A stretch of DNA of 64,000 nt from Lichtheimia corymbifera B2541 (GCA_000697475.1 JNEU01000754.1:124001-188000), one strand, 5' to 3'. Positions 1 through 11,364 are shown, numbered from the stretch's first letter. Notes: generated by a model not told the origin, from the letters alone. A program made the numbers and translations.

Positions 1-222
1 TGCGTTCCTCTTCAGCCTTCTTTTCAGCAGCAATACGCTCTTCTTCAGCCTTCTTCTCAGCAGCAATGCGCTCTTCTTCAGCAATGCGCTCTTCTTCGGC
101 CTTCTTTTCGGCAGCCAAACGCTCTTCTTCAGCAATGCGCTCTTCTTCAGCCTTCTTTTCAGCAGCCAAACGCTCTTCTTCAGCAGCCTTTTCAGCAGCG
201 ATACGTTCATCATTGACCTTCT
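1..222. repeat. In-frame ~30-nt tandem repeat encoding KAEEERIAAE units
   Basis: The stretch repeats degenerate ~30- and ~48-nt units built around ttcttcagc and agcaatgcgctc. The repeat stays in the minus-strand coding frame of the coiled-coil gene, so it is a protein-level repeat that probably varies in copy number by slippage. It continues past the window edge. Confidence 0.8.
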
Positions 223-559
223 TGTCAGCGACCACCTTGTCAACAATGCCATGAATATCAATGACCTTGCCAGCAACAGCAGTGGAGATAGCAGCAAGCA
301 CAGCCTCATCCTTTTGTTCAATCACCAATTCCTCCTCTTGTTCCTTATTGGCTTTTTTAGCAGGGACTTGTTCCTCGGGCTTGGTTTCCTCGACAACAGC
401 AGAAGCAACCTTTTCAGTAACAACTGGCGATGCATTGTCGCGTTCTTGCTTCAGGGATTCCAAGATGGCGTAAATGTCGAGCGAAGCCGACTTGACAGCG
501 GAGGAGATAGCTTCCTGGACAGCAGGATCGTTGAGCACCACGTGATTTTCGGTAGACAT
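1..559 (-). CDS. Glu/Lys/Ala-rich coiled-coil repeat protein, 3' part outside the window
   Basis: The minus-strand frame is open from an ATG at 559 to the window edge, giving about 186 residues of a longer protein. The first ~100 residues are mixed and acidic, with two weakly similar blocks (around SSAVKSASLDIYAILESL and STAVAGKVIDIHGIVDKV). After that the protein is an uninterrupted run of KKAEEERIAAE/AEEERIAEEE-type repeats, which would form a long charged single alpha-helix or coiled coil. No intron is needed in the visible part. No enzymatic motif is visible and I do not recognise the family; the two related blocks suggest a short duplicated module ahead of the helical rod. Coding status is well supported by codon-periodic repetition; the function is unknown. 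Confidence 0.75.
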   Translation of the reverse strand, partial: MSTENHVVLNDPAVQEAISSAVKSASLDIYAILESLKQERDNASPVVTEKVASAVVEETKPEEQVPAKKANKEQEEELVIEQKDEAVLAAISTAVAGKVIDIHGIVDKVVADKKVNDERIAAEKAAEEERLAAEKKAEEERIAEEERLAAEKKAEEERIAEEERIAAEKKAEEERIAAEKKAEEER

Positions 560-1901
560 GATATTGATTTGAATAATAAAGAAAAGAAAGAGATGTTGTG
601 CGCGTGAATAACAAAGAACAAAAATAAAACCAAGCTCTTGTCGGACGACGGAAACGGTCGGTGATGATGGTCCCAGGCCCTTTCTGGATCCAATGATATC
701 ATCTCTTTTTGGACTATCCTCTGAGAAACAAAAAAACCAGGCCAACAGTTGCTTTATATCTCTCTTGCCAAGACACCCACAACAACACACACAGACACAG
801 ACACATGCTCTCTTTTTCTTTCTCTCTCTTTGTTCTCAATGGACACCTTTTATTCATGAGAAAAAAACGCGTTTAGTGCAAGTATGCATGTATGTGTATA
901 TATGCAACATTTCTACAGCCAGCTTGGTGCATGTATGTGATTATGCAACCCACACCCACGCATACACACAACATACATCGTACGGATCGCCCCACCGAGA
1001 AAAAAGAAAAAAGGAAGCACCACATCATACAAACATTACAGATTTTAGTGCTGTGCATACCATCCTTTCTCACTCTCACTCACGCTCTCTCTATATCATC
1101 TGATCTGACACGAAAGAATGATAACTTATCCTGGATACTATCACACGATCACCTAATATCCAGATCCTTCTATATCTTCTCATTGTTTATCATATCACGT
1201 ATAAGAAAGCGCCTCAACAAGTGTACCCGGGTGGGTGGATGACATGTCTCACCAGCTGTGTACGTCGTTATTATATGCTGGTGCTGCTGCTGCGTGCAAC
1301 CGATTATTCCGTTCCGTAATAATAGAACTTGTTCCGCTCCTGTGTTTTTCTCTTCCGGTTAGGTTGGTCTAGAGCGCCCTTCATGGCTCATTTTACCACC
1401 ATAACCATGTGATCCTCTTGTCATTGTTGTCAATCCAAGTGTGCTCTTTGTTATATAAACCCTTTTCTTTGTAACGTGCCTTCATTCTTATTTGGGTTCT
1501 CAAAAGTGATTCATCCACCTGTACCACTATAACCATATCATAGCGGAATTTTATTTTCTTGTATCCGTGTACCCGTATCTCGATTCATAAAAGGAAAGAT
1601 TGCTCTTTGTTGCAGTTGGCTGGATCATTTCAAGGATGATATTCATTGTGTGTATGAATGAGATGCTCATCATCGAAAACGAGGAGGATAATCTGTCCCC
1701 ACCCTCCTTTGAAATAACGGGATAATGTTTGGGTGTCAGGGCAACCAGGGCCCTGTTTGCTGACACGTGCAGCCAATGAAATCAAGGTGCTACGAGAGGG
1801 CTCTCTCTCTCTTTCTCTTTTTCTGCCAACCTTATCCGCCCCCAACCAGTTGTCACGTTGCCGCATACCCACATACACCGTACACGCGTCCTTGACTAAG
1901 C
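560..1901. other. Intergenic, divergent promoter region
   Basis: This stretch lies between the start codons of the divergent coiled-coil gene (minus) and DSS4 (plus). It holds CA/TG-rich and CT-rich low-complexity tracts (about 780-1090 and 1800-1825). The short open frames here carry no recognisable protein. I see no RNA gene. Confidence 0.5.
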
Positions 1902-2396
1902 ATGACAACCACCGATCCCATTCCATTCCACAAGCTCAATGAACCTCTGAAAGATATTGTTGACCCAAGTACAAATAAGAACGTGGCCAACATTGTGTGT
2001 CCCATCAACACTTGCAAATGCGTCATTATTCGAAAAGGAGCAGCTACTTTGGTTGAACGTGTAGAGAATAAGGTTTGTTGTTGAGAATCGTTTGATAAAA
2101 GAAAGAGGGAAATGGTTGACATGGAAACGTTTATTGCATAGTTGGCGTTACCCGAGCATGTGTTGCAAGGTGCTGCGAGTGAACAACCTGATGACGAAAA
2201 TGCCGAGGGCAGGACGTACTTTTGGCACTTGGGCAACATGATGGATTTCGAAAATGTGGGCTTCTCAAAAACAGTGGATACTACAAAGTATTTGTCTTGT
2301 GCGGACTGTGATGCTGGACCTATTGGATATCATGACATTCAGAGTGATCCCAAGGAGTTCTTGGTCAACGTGCGTCGGGCTCGTTATCAATTCTAG
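1902..2396 (+). CDS. DSS4: Mss4/Dss4-like guanine-nucleotide exchange/chaperone for Rab GTPases
   Basis: Two exons, 1902-2072 and 2142-2396, are joined in phase 0 across a 69-nt intron (AAG|GTTTGT to GCATAG), giving 141 residues. That is close to yeast Dss4 (143) and human RABIF (123). The two zinc-binding cysteine pairs of the Mss4 fold are visible, VCPINTCKC near residue 33 and LSCADCDAGPIGYHD near the C-terminus, along with the IIRKGAATLVE strand after the first pair. Family members bind nucleotide-free exocytic Rab GTPases (Sec4/Rab8 type) and act in the cytosol in secretion. The ATG was chosen because it begins the open frame directly upstream of the conserved block. Confidence 0.88.
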
Positions 2397-3261
2397 ACTG
2401 TAGCTTATGTCACTTTTTTATTTCTCAAATATATCTTGTATACCACTTGTACTATATAATCATTCTCTTCATTGATGGAGTCTACGGGTGACGTTTGGAC
2501 AAGGATATGTGGTGTGTGTTGAAAAAGCTGTCAGAGTTGATCGACTTCACGTGAAAGTAGCCACCGCCGTATCCCCGGAAACGGTATGTCCCATCAGTTT
2601 CCCCTTCTCTCGTCGTATCACTCTCTGATTGAGTCACCTTCAAAATCCAAGTTGATGTAATTTTTAGTGCTTCATTGTTATCCTACTCCCATTACCATTG
2701 TTGTCATCGTGAGAATTACCCTTTTTATTATAAGTAAATATGATAAAGGAACAACGTTGAATAAGCTACGAGCGAGTCGGATCAAGTCAACGGGGATAAT
2801 TGTGTCATTCTATTCCTGGTTGCTGCCGTTATAAACATCCTTCATCCATGATTGTAAAATAGCTGCTGCATGCATCGACTTGACTATTCCAATAGCATCC
2901 ACGACTGTAATGCACCTTTCGCCAAAGTATAATCCATTCGACCGACCCCATTCAATCCATCATCATCCTCAGCCGTATCCACGTGATCGTTCATGCCGAC
3001 GACGCGCCTAGTAACCAAAGCAACATTCCAGGATATCGCATCACAGCGCTTGATTGCATCCATCCATCAAATCACTAGTCGTTTGATTGCTGGCTGGTAT
3101 GCTTCCTTTTCTATACGCCTGGTTGTTGGTCAATCCTTCTTAGTCGTCTTCTCTCGCAGCTCAACCAGGCGAAGAATGCTTGCATTGCTGTGTATTCGAT
3201 AGCTGATATGGCATCCCATCCATCGAGATCCGTATGTAACAAAGCAAACTGCAAGTAACTT

Positions 3262-3460
3262 GAGACAATGCAGTAATCGCCTTGCTAATAAAAACAGCTG
3301 CTTCGCTTGATCGTGTTAGAGGAGTGTGTTGTAGTAGAGTGACAAGGCTGCGAATGCTGTTTAAAACAATGGAGTAAAGGGCCTTGCTAATAGCAACTGC
3401 TGGAATGAATGCTGTTACGATTGGTCGTGGTAGAGGAAGTGCACAAGAGAATGTGGAGTG
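3262..3460. repeat. Degenerate direct repeat, two ~105-bp copies
   Basis: Copy 1 (about 3266-3330) and copy 2 (about 3366-3440) share the landmarks gcCTTGCTAATa near 3280 and 3382, and TCGTGkTAGAGGAagTG near 3311 and 3424. The offset rises from about 102 to 113 bp. This is a decayed duplication with no coding function visible. Confidence 0.4.
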
Positions 3461-3739
3461 TCAAGAGACGTGGGTGTTGTAGTGAGGTGAACACGCCATG
3501 GAGTTGCCATTCGGTCAAAGACAAATAGGATCAAGACAACTGCAGGATTGACATGATGGGTTAAAGCAGGACAATCGTTTGCAGGTTGTAGTAGTTGTTG
3601 AACGGGGCAACAGTTGAGAATGGGAGGAAAGAAAAATAAAGTTGAAGTGGAAGAAGTGGAAATTAAATTAGGCAGGCACAGTCAGACATATCCATGCACA
3701 CTGTAAATTGATCCATGATCTTGAGCTTGCTCACCTTGA

Positions 3740-4715
3740 CCTCAAACTTGGTCAGAAGATGCATTCGGGAATGCTGATCAACTTTGTCTTAATAAAGAAC
3801 CCACACTTTATTTCCAAATTTTGAATGGCAGGATGTAATGGAGGGTTTACTATGATGGACGAAAATTCCGGATCCGGTCGGATTCATTGAAATGTCATTT
3901 AGTATGAAGAACCTTGGGATCCACTCTCTCGAACATGAAACTTGGTAAGCAGGTTCGCTGAGTCATTCTGATCAATTCCATTCATTTAAAAACCGTATGC
4001 TTCATTATTATGTTTCAATGAACCGGGCGGCCCAAATTTAGGGGATACGGCGGACCGACGGAACGCAAGTAGGGTGCATAGTGCACACCCCCGCGCTTGT
4101 CCTGCTCCATCGTCAAATTTGGTCAGACAGCTGGGTTTCGACATGCTGATCAACTCCATTCATATTAAAGTCGCAGGCTTCATTGTGAAAAATAAAACGG
4201 GAGCGACCAACGATGAACGGACGTGAATATATGTAGATTGGACGGTCCCATGGCTCGAGATTCCCTTTCTCAAACATGAAACTTTCACACAAGGTGCTCG
4301 CAGGCATGCTGATCATTTGCGTTCTCATAAAGACCTCATACTTCATTTGAAAATCTTGAATGGGAGGGTGCAATGTGGGATTTACTACGATCGTCGGAAA
4401 TTCCGCACCCATCCGAAATCATGAAATGCGGATTAGTATGCAGTACCTTGGGATTCCCCATTTCGAACATGAAACTTGGTAAGGCGATTCACTGAGCCAT
4501 GCTGATCAACTTCATTCATTTAAAAAACGCATGCTTCATTATTAGAATTTTAAATGCGGCATGGTCCAAATATAGGAGAGCCGATGAACGGACGGTCCAT
4601 GCCCCCGAGATTGCTTACCTCGATCATGAAACTTGCACTCAAGGTGCAGTAGACCACGACGAGCAACTTTGTTCTATTAAAGAGCCCATGCTTAATTCTA
4701 AAATTCAGAGTTAAC
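3740..4715. repeat. Higher-order tandem repeat: ~180-bp monomers in a ~535-bp duplicated block
   Basis: Six related monomers share 'catgaaactt', 'catgctgatcaactt' and 'cttcattattag'-like landmarks. They begin near 3745, 3925, 4110, 4270, 4462 and 4625. Monomers 1 and 4 are especially alike: ttgaatggcagg at 3821 matches ttgaatgggagg at 4356, and ccttgggatcc near 3912 matches ccttgggattcc near 4447. Monomers 2 and 5 are also a close pair (cgaacatgaaacttggtaag). The offset is about 535 bp, so a three-monomer block was duplicated in tandem. This is higher-order organisation like that of satellite DNA, now diverged. Confidence 0.6.
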
Positions 4716-5445
4716 GGTGTCTTTGTGATTTACATATGCTTCAATCATGATACTATATGAAAGGTGGTCTTTGTTCATTGTATAGTAGCTAGATCCTGAT
4801 AGAGCCAAAGATGCAGCATAGCTTGTTTGTATAACAAAGCAGAGCCATCAGGGTTTGAAGGATCAACTCTGTTTGTGGAGAGTGCATGGTGGTGTGTAAG
4901 GAATCTTTAAACTGCACTGATGCTCAGCGAGTACCATAAGTGAACACCACTCATAACGAACGATAAATGCATGATGAAATGCTCGTGATCTTCATCAATC
5001 AACAAGCAACTTTGGGACAACGGTGGATAGATCATCGCTAAGTGCTGAAGGACCGACTGGATCTTTTTATAAAAGGAAGCATGACATTCCCTCTGGAGTG
5101 TAGTATTCAGAAAACCTAGCCATATACTACCTGATGACGGCAATTACGTTGTCCCTACGTTAAAGCATTCGTATATCACATGTAGAAAGAGTTGAGAACT
5201 ATGCAGTATAACAGTTGTTTTATTTTCGGATGGGGATCATCATGAATGATTTATGAATGATCTATGTTATTCCTATCTGTAGATCTGAAGTGGTAATGGG
5301 AAGGATGCATCTACAACGGCCAGTATATTATTGTGTCACGTGGATCTTGGATAACAGCGCTCTCTCCTCGTCTTGTCTTTTTTAGTTCTCAGTCAGTGCT
5401 GCTTCGACTTTTTATGCATCAGTGTACTTCACATTTCGCGCCACG

Positions 5446-6449
5446 ATGGATCCCTGGGCCAACAATGTGCTCATGACAAAACGCTGGTTCTGCGTTGAAA
5501 CGACTGACGACGTGTACTATATCAAGCATCACTTTGAGTCCACCGATTACTGTCTCTTGGTTACCAACTTACGTCAAGTATGGATCGACACGGCTCATGC
5601 ACCCGACATTATTGCTCAAGCAACACGGCATCATCTCGATATTGATAGTGAAGACCAAGTGGAGCAGTTGCTTACAGAGTTATGGGTGCTTTTGAACGAC
5701 CTGGGACGTTGTGAGTTTCAGCGTGATAATCCACATGGCAACCGTCGTAAAGATGTACTCAAGATTGTATGCAAGGAAAACAAGGGAATTGCATCACTTA
5801 CCTGGACGTTTGACTGCAAACCTGTGGATGATGCTTCAACCGTTTTGTACGACCATTTTATCTCTCCTATGCTATGCATGATGTCAAGTAAAGGTACGTA
5901 TTTATTCATTCATTCGTTATAGGTGGATGTGATCTAATACTGGAACATCTAGAGGACAATGGCAAAAAGGTAGGCGCATACCCACTGATATCGGATGGCA
6001 AGGAAACTCACATAGGGGTTGTATACAGTGCTTGGATGATGCATGGTTAACGGGATTGGCAGCTGCATCCAAGGCGATGGTAGATGCCGAAGCTGCTGCT
6101 GCTGCTGCCGCTGCCGCTGATGCTGAAAAGGATGACCGTGAGAGTAAGTCTTGAGCGGATGGATCTTTGACCCTTCTTGCTGAATATCTATTGGAAATTG
6201 TAGGTGTACCAGAAGACGTCCAAACAAAACAAGAATCGGCTTCACCAAGTATAGCGAGTTCTTTGTCATCATCCCAAAACAAAGAGACACCCGAGGTATA
6301 ACTGATTTTCTATCACCTTGATGAGATAATTAATTTATGACATGTAGTCCATCGCCGAAGAGGAGACACAAAGTAAAAAGCGGCTAGAAGAGGAGATTGA
6401 TGAAGAACGACGACAGCATCGACAAAAGCGAAAAAGGGTGTTTCGATAG
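5446..6449 (+). CDS. NEJ1: XLF/Nej1-type non-homologous end-joining factor
   Basis: Five exons: 5446-5893, 5953-5969, 6029-6143, 6204-6295, 6348-6449, giving 257 residues (human XLF is 299). The head domain carries the family signature: an early W, VLMTKRWFCVE, YCLLVTNLRQVW, and LTWTFDCKP...FISPMLCM near residues 125-145. A polyalanine helix (AEAAAAAAAAADAEK) and a Ser-rich linker follow. The protein ends in a basic cluster plus aromatic, KRKRVFR, matching the XLF-type Ku-binding motif. XLF bridges XRCC4/Lif1-ligase IV filaments at double-strand breaks in the nucleus. Exon 2 is only 17 nt; an alternative acceptor at 5922 would add 10 residues in frame but leave a 29-nt intron, so the acceptor at 5952, preceded by a ctaat branch-like site, is preferred. 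Confidence 0.85.
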
Positions 6450-6747
6450 TCGAATGAATATTGTATCATAGCAAAATTATCCAGCATAATAAATGGAACG
6501 TAGATGACATGATAAGCTCAATATGGGTTGTATGCCAGTTTGCGTGGATCAAGAACTCATGAAAGCAACATTCGGGTCGAGTAAAATGACCGGAAAAGAA
6601 GTGTATACCATAGCTTATACGATATATCCTGCTGCTCGTTGGTATTATGAAACAAGATACTATTGTGTAATAAAAAGGGGATGACCGATAATGCAATTAA
6701 TACAGATGCGATATACGAGTAATGGATGATGTTAATTAAAGGGATTT

Positions 6748-7485
6748 CTACATGGTAGCTGAAGGGGTGAAGAAGCAGTTTTCTTTGGTCAAACGATCGG
6801 TGCTTGGCAATCGAAAGGCAAGTTCATCCTGGTCTACATCTAGCCAATGGTCTCGCTTGCTATCCTCACAAGGTGATGGTGGAAGATATTCTCCAGACCC
6901 ATTGATTGTTGACAGCTTAAATACATCGCTCATGGAGTTTTCTCGCAATGCCAATGTCATAGACTTTGGTTTCTTGTTGGCCATTTTCACCTTTTCTTCC
7001 ATCATGGGCTTGGGTGATGTTGAATCCACCAGTGGAGCTGTCTTGTTGCTTCTCTGAAACAACCGAGCAGGGCGGCTTAAAAGAGATTTGTATCTTGCAG
7101 GTGCTGCTGCTGCTGCATCAGCCATGGTTCCTTGCTGTGGTTGTTGGGGAGCAATAGTAAGGGCTGTGGACATGATAATTAAGAAAAGTAAAAAGTAAAG
7201 GAACAAGGGGTGGTAGTACTGGCTATTGCTGGCTCGCATTGTTGTCTGCGTTTTTATCCTTGAGAAAGAGCGCTTTTGGGGGGTGGATCCAAACAACGCC
7301 ATTCCTCAAATGAGTTGTTCACGTGGATATGGATAGCATGGTATACTGTTTGTCCTGAGCTTTGCTCATGTACAACAACGTTAGTGGATCGATCGGATAA
7401 AGATGGAGACGAAAAACTTACCGGAAGCAGCTGGCTTTGGGTCACTCACTCTTTTCAATGCGGTAGTTAGACAACGATTATCCAT
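6748..7485 (-). CDS. Small protein of unknown function
   Basis: The preferred model joins 7485-7422 to 7163-6748 across a 258-nt intron (TTCCG|GTAAGT to TCCACAG, phase 1), giving 159 residues starting MDNRCLTTALKRVSDPKPAAS. A simpler alternative is a single exon starting at the ATG at 7173 (142 residues), which shares the same downstream frame. The protein has an Ala-rich segment, a basic stretch (SLLSRPARLFQRSNK), a Lys/Pro region and a tail rich in Ser, Pro and acidic residues (GEYLPPSPCEDS). There is no membrane segment in the spliced form and no domain I recognise. The conserved-looking C-terminal 50 residues suggest a real short protein, but without a homologue this is moderate confidence. 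Confidence 0.5.
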
Positions 7486-8685
7486 CACTTTTTGTAGATT
7501 CGTTTTGATTTTGTGAGTGCAGGAGCAACGCGGGAAAAGGTGTGTGTGTATGTATGTATAGATACAAACACGCGTGTATGTAAATGCATGACATGCTGCA
7601 ACCATGACTTCATTGTTAAGGGGCAATGCTTTTCCCCAAAGATGGAGCTTAATTGATCAAGCGGAACTTTCTCTTGGTCGATCCGTTCATGACAATGATA
7701 CGTCCTTGTTAAAATTACATGTTTATGGCCTGTACGGGGTCAAGTGATATATTCAATCACACGCTGGACAGGGTATGTATACAATAAAGAATGCCTCTAT
7801 CATTGTGGAAGCTTTTCTGAGATCTTCTTTTATTGTCGTGATCGAAAGCGGTATTGGAAATTAGCATTATAGAAGGCTTGAGCGAGCTCAAATGACGTCT
7901 TGCTACGTCCTTTTTTGGATGATAGTGTGCGATGTTTATTCCCACCACCCAACCAATAATGTCATTTGAGCTGATGTGTTTGCGAGAGCGGAAATGCCCG
8001 TTTGTACACTCAATGATATAGAAAACTCGGTTGATAAGATGATGTTGATTACGGATGCAATGTTAAGGATATGTAGTTTACCCGGCGGAAGCTCGAATGT
8101 TCTCGCCATGCAAAAATGTTGGTGCAACATGAACACCATGGTCTGCTGTTATTCTTGGCTTTTACTTTTCATTGGTCCATTGGCCGAAGAAAGAAAACAC
8201 ACGACATTCTGAAATACGGTGTCCATGACAACAGATACATGGCATTGAAAGCCGTTTAATTCACTTGGGGAAATTTGTATGGCTGACAACAAAGAGGAAG
8301 GAAGGGTGTGGTGGTGTAGCAAGCATCCATGTTTTGTATATCCATCATGTTTGTAGATCACTCTAATTATGACTGAATAGGGCGGGATAGTGCCTTTATG
8401 ACGTGTGTATATGTCGATTGAATTTATAAACGACGTGATTCAACCATACCTCGGATGTGCTTGACCGGAAGGAAGAGGTGAATGAATTCCCAGTTGTACA
8501 ACCATCACAGCGAAACATCTGACGATGAATGTCCTCTTGGTCCTGATTGGATGAAACGCGACAATGCATAAAAGTTGCATGACAACCCCCATCACCGCTA
8601 CCATTGTTTATTCAATTCAACTACTCACACGCTATCTATTTTCTCTTCTTAACTAACTCTCTCGCCCACTACCTCGAGATTTCTC
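7486..8685. other. Intergenic, divergent promoters
   Basis: This region separates the start codons of the small unknown gene (minus) and the universal stress protein gene (plus). Short open frames on both strands have no recognisable motifs. The last 50 bp before the plus-strand ATG are pyrimidine-rich (cttcttaactaactctctcg), typical of promoters in this window. Confidence 0.45.
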
Positions 8686-9322
8686 ATGCCAAGACAAGTT
8701 ACCATTGCCATTAACCCCACTTGGGATGGAACGGCCAAGATCATAGCTTGGTCCGCCAGCAATTTCCTTCGACCTACTGATCACATTCGTCTTGTCACCA
8801 TTCTGGTCCTCGATCCTGAGTTAGCTGATCACGGTGAGTTATGTATATAAGCAGTTTATGATATGACACGATGATTAACAAGGTGAAAGATTGGTATGTG
8901 GACTCTGCGGTGGATGAAGGAAGCATGAGTGATATGGAATCACAGGTAGTATTGTATGGTGTGGTGCAAGTTTTTGTCCATTTACTGATTACGAGATGCA
9001 ATGGGATAGCTGAAAGCCAAGTTTACTGATGGCTTGGAGCAGATCAAAAAGGTCCTCAATGATGCCGGATTTGATGATGTGGAGGATTTCGTGTTCGTAT
9101 CAGGACCATCAAGCCCGTGCCAAATGCTCATTCAAGATATCGAAAACAATCCACCTGCTTGTCTCATTATGGGTAGCCGTGATCTTTCTCGCTGGAAACG
9201 GTAGGTAAAGAACATTGACTATAGGGGCAAAGAGGTTGACTTTTGTTTTCAGATTTATTATGGGAAGCTTTGTTGATCAAGTACAAAGCAAAATACATTG
9301 TCCAATCCTCATTGTCAAGTAG
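8686..9322 (+). CDS. Universal stress protein (UspA) family, small single-domain type
   Basis: Four exons: 8686-8833, 8890-8945, 9010-9200, 9253-9322, giving 154 residues, the usual size of a single USP domain. The start QVTIAINPTWDGTAKIIAW is a typical beta1-loop-alpha1 opening. ACLIMGSRDLSRWKRFIMGS ahead of FVDQVQSKIHCPILIVK is the terminal USP signature. The ATP-binding pattern G-x2-G-x9-G[S/T] is present except that the second glycine is Asp (GSRD), so nucleotide binding is uncertain. USPs are cytoplasmic stress-associated proteins of poorly defined biochemical role. All junctions keep frame. Confidence 0.85.
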
Positions 9323-9512
9323 GCCTCCCATCCTATCCATCTCCCACTTGTTTCATTGTTTCATACCCTTCATCCCAATATGTCAAACTGTAATTAGCTC
9401 AAGAAAAAAAAGGAATATAATGCTTCATTGTTTGGTTTAAATGTTGTGATTTTGTGCAAAATAGGGTGAATATATATGAGAGACAGGGAGAATAAAAGAG
9501 CAGATCCAGGAC

Positions 9513-10958
9513 TTATCGCTTTCTGGTGACACGTGGCTTGACATCATCATCACGAACGGCATGAAGGAAGATCTTGTTGGTATTGGTGGGTAGAGAGAAT
9601 TTATATCCCTAATACGTAATATAAGCAACACTGATGCCACATATTCCAAAGACATGACATTTACCTTGGACCAATCGTAGCTGATGGCATAAGCAAAGAT
9701 TGTTCCGTTGCGATTGAAAGTAGTACAGGGAATGGTGCCATTGACGTTCGAGAAGGGCTTTAAGCGTTGCTTTGAATCCTTATCCCAGAAACTGACAGTA
9801 CCATCCGAGCCCGCTGTTGAGAATGTGCCATACATTGGGTGGAAGCTGATTGCATTGACTGAAAATACGTTTTTGGATTCATCACGATGGCACTTGAACG
9901 AGAAGTTTTTACTATCAAGCAAGTGGTTAAGTGTGACCATGTCCAGACTGTATATCACGTTGCATACTTACGATTGATCCTTATCCTCGACATATTGAAT
10001 ACCAACACGGCCTTCGATGGAACCAATGGCATAGCCCTTTTGATCCGGGAAGCATGAGACTACACGTGTTTGCCATTTCAAAGGGGAGGTTGCTTGCTAC
10101 AATTACTGAGTCAGATATACCTTTTTCCAAACACACCATTTTCCAACATACCTTGAAGATTGTGGTGGGGTTATTGAGATCAAAGATGCACACGCTCTTT
10201 TCTGCACATCCAACCACCATAAGTTGACCGACTGTATCCATCGTATAGCATCGCTCTGGTAATTGAACGGTACCGATAGGCTGTGGTGAACGTAAATCCC
10301 AGTATTTGATTGTCTTATCCCAGCTGCCGGTAGCGAGAATAGGCTGCGGTTGATCGAGGAATTTTACACACTTGATCGGCTCATTGTGCTGCGCAACTTG
10401 GACTGGTTGACCCGTGGTGACATCAAACATACGAGCTGCTTTATCAGCACCACCCGATGCGATCTTGTTGCCGTCCTGTTTGGGAGAGGAGATTATCGCT
10501 TGGTTTTAGTACTACAAAGGTTGATGCGCATTATGAATCCCAACACAAACGCCCCCCCCACATCGTCTTCTTGTGTTTTCAAGCCATTCCCTTTCTTACC
10601 TTGCTCCAAGAGACACATAATGCTGGACCTTCATGAGAATAAGATGCCTTGGGGATAGTACTACCATTGGGTTGTACTTCGTATATCCGCACCTGATAGT
10701 AGAAAGCTATAAGTAATCCCAGGAACCACTCTATCGATATAGCCCGACCTACTTGATTGTCCCAGGAAGAGACAGCAAGGTAATCAGCTTGTGAGGAAAA
10801 GTCCAAGGCGGAAATGCCATCGCTTGGTGGTGAAGCAACCTGTCAAATAGAATATCGCTCAGCAAGCAGGTCCAATCTGGTAATAGCGTGCTCATCATGA
10901 AGCGCATTCAGTATGGCATGAAGGGTGGTGTACTTGCCTCGAAATCTTTTGGATCCAT
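9513..10958 (-). CDS. RAE1: Rae1/Gle2 mRNA export WD40 protein, tandem copy A
   Basis: Seven exons (10958-10938, 10839-10753, 10692-10600, 10475-10152, 10096-9972, 9911-9665, 9608-9513) encode 330 residues, slightly shorter than human RAE1 (368) at the N-terminus. WD40 blades are clear: [67 protein letters not shown]. The signature [20 protein letters not shown] and the tail [11 protein letters not shown] are typical of RAE1/BUB3-like propellers of the nuclear pore. The protein docks on the GLEBS motif of Nup98-type nucleoporins. Intron 1 has a GC donor (GAG|GCAAGT). A second full copy lies directly upstream at 11365-12739. Confidence 0.93.
10249..10331. repeat. 83-bp tract identical between RAE1 copies (matches 12113-12195)
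   Basis: The segment from catcgctctggtaattg to cagctgccggt is base-for-base identical in both copies, including third codon positions. Flanking coding sequence differs about every 8-15 bases. It covers the region between the ATGSWDK blade and LPERCYTMD. Confidence 0.8.
10840..10937 (-). other. GC-AG intron (RAE1 copy A, intron 1)
   Basis: The donor reads GAG|GCAAGT and the acceptor TTTGACAG. The homologous intron in copy B reads GAG|GTAGGT. Exons either side match exactly between copies, so the boundary is not in doubt. Confidence 0.85.
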
Positions 10959-11364
10959 GGTCACTGAATGGGAAGCGTTGATACACGTAAAAGGAAGAGA
11001 GAAAAAAAGAACAAATAAAGAGATCGCGTCTCTCCCTCTCCAATGCGCCGACTTATCACCTGATCCAAATAGACAACCCCCCCACACACACGTTGAGTAA
11101 TGCAACACGCACAGCCCACTTCCAGCCACAACAACACCACTACAGCCATTATGATGTATGAATAAGCATAGTATACCCATTTATTAAAAGTATAAAGTGC
11201 AGTAATTGTAAAGGCCCATCAAAACAAGATAAGAGCATTGTTTTTTATTCAAGATACACAAGGAGAATGCACTATTAGTTACAAATGTCATATTCAGAAG
11301 CATGCAATATAGTGATTTTGTGGGTAAATGGTTGTTATGTAAAAAGAGCGCACACAGACGCTGT

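Larger units (their letters stand above)
2397..5445. other. Gene-free 3-kb stretch with decayed repeats
   Basis: No open frame in this interval has protein-like composition or a recognisable motif. It contains a weak ~105-bp direct repeat (3262-3460) and a larger nested tandem repeat (3740-4715), both listed separately. The last ~100 bp form the XLF promoter. No terminal inverted repeats, transposase or reverse-transcriptase motifs were seen. Confidence 0.5.

Noticed and set aside
2993..3202. 69-codon plus-strand open frame in the gene-free stretch
   Set aside because: It is short, motif-free and adjacent to decayed repeats; a chance frame is more likely.
3740..4715. Possible CRISPR-like array
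   Set aside because: Units are ~180 bp, diverged along their whole length with no short identical repeats separating unique spacers, and the genome is eukaryotic.
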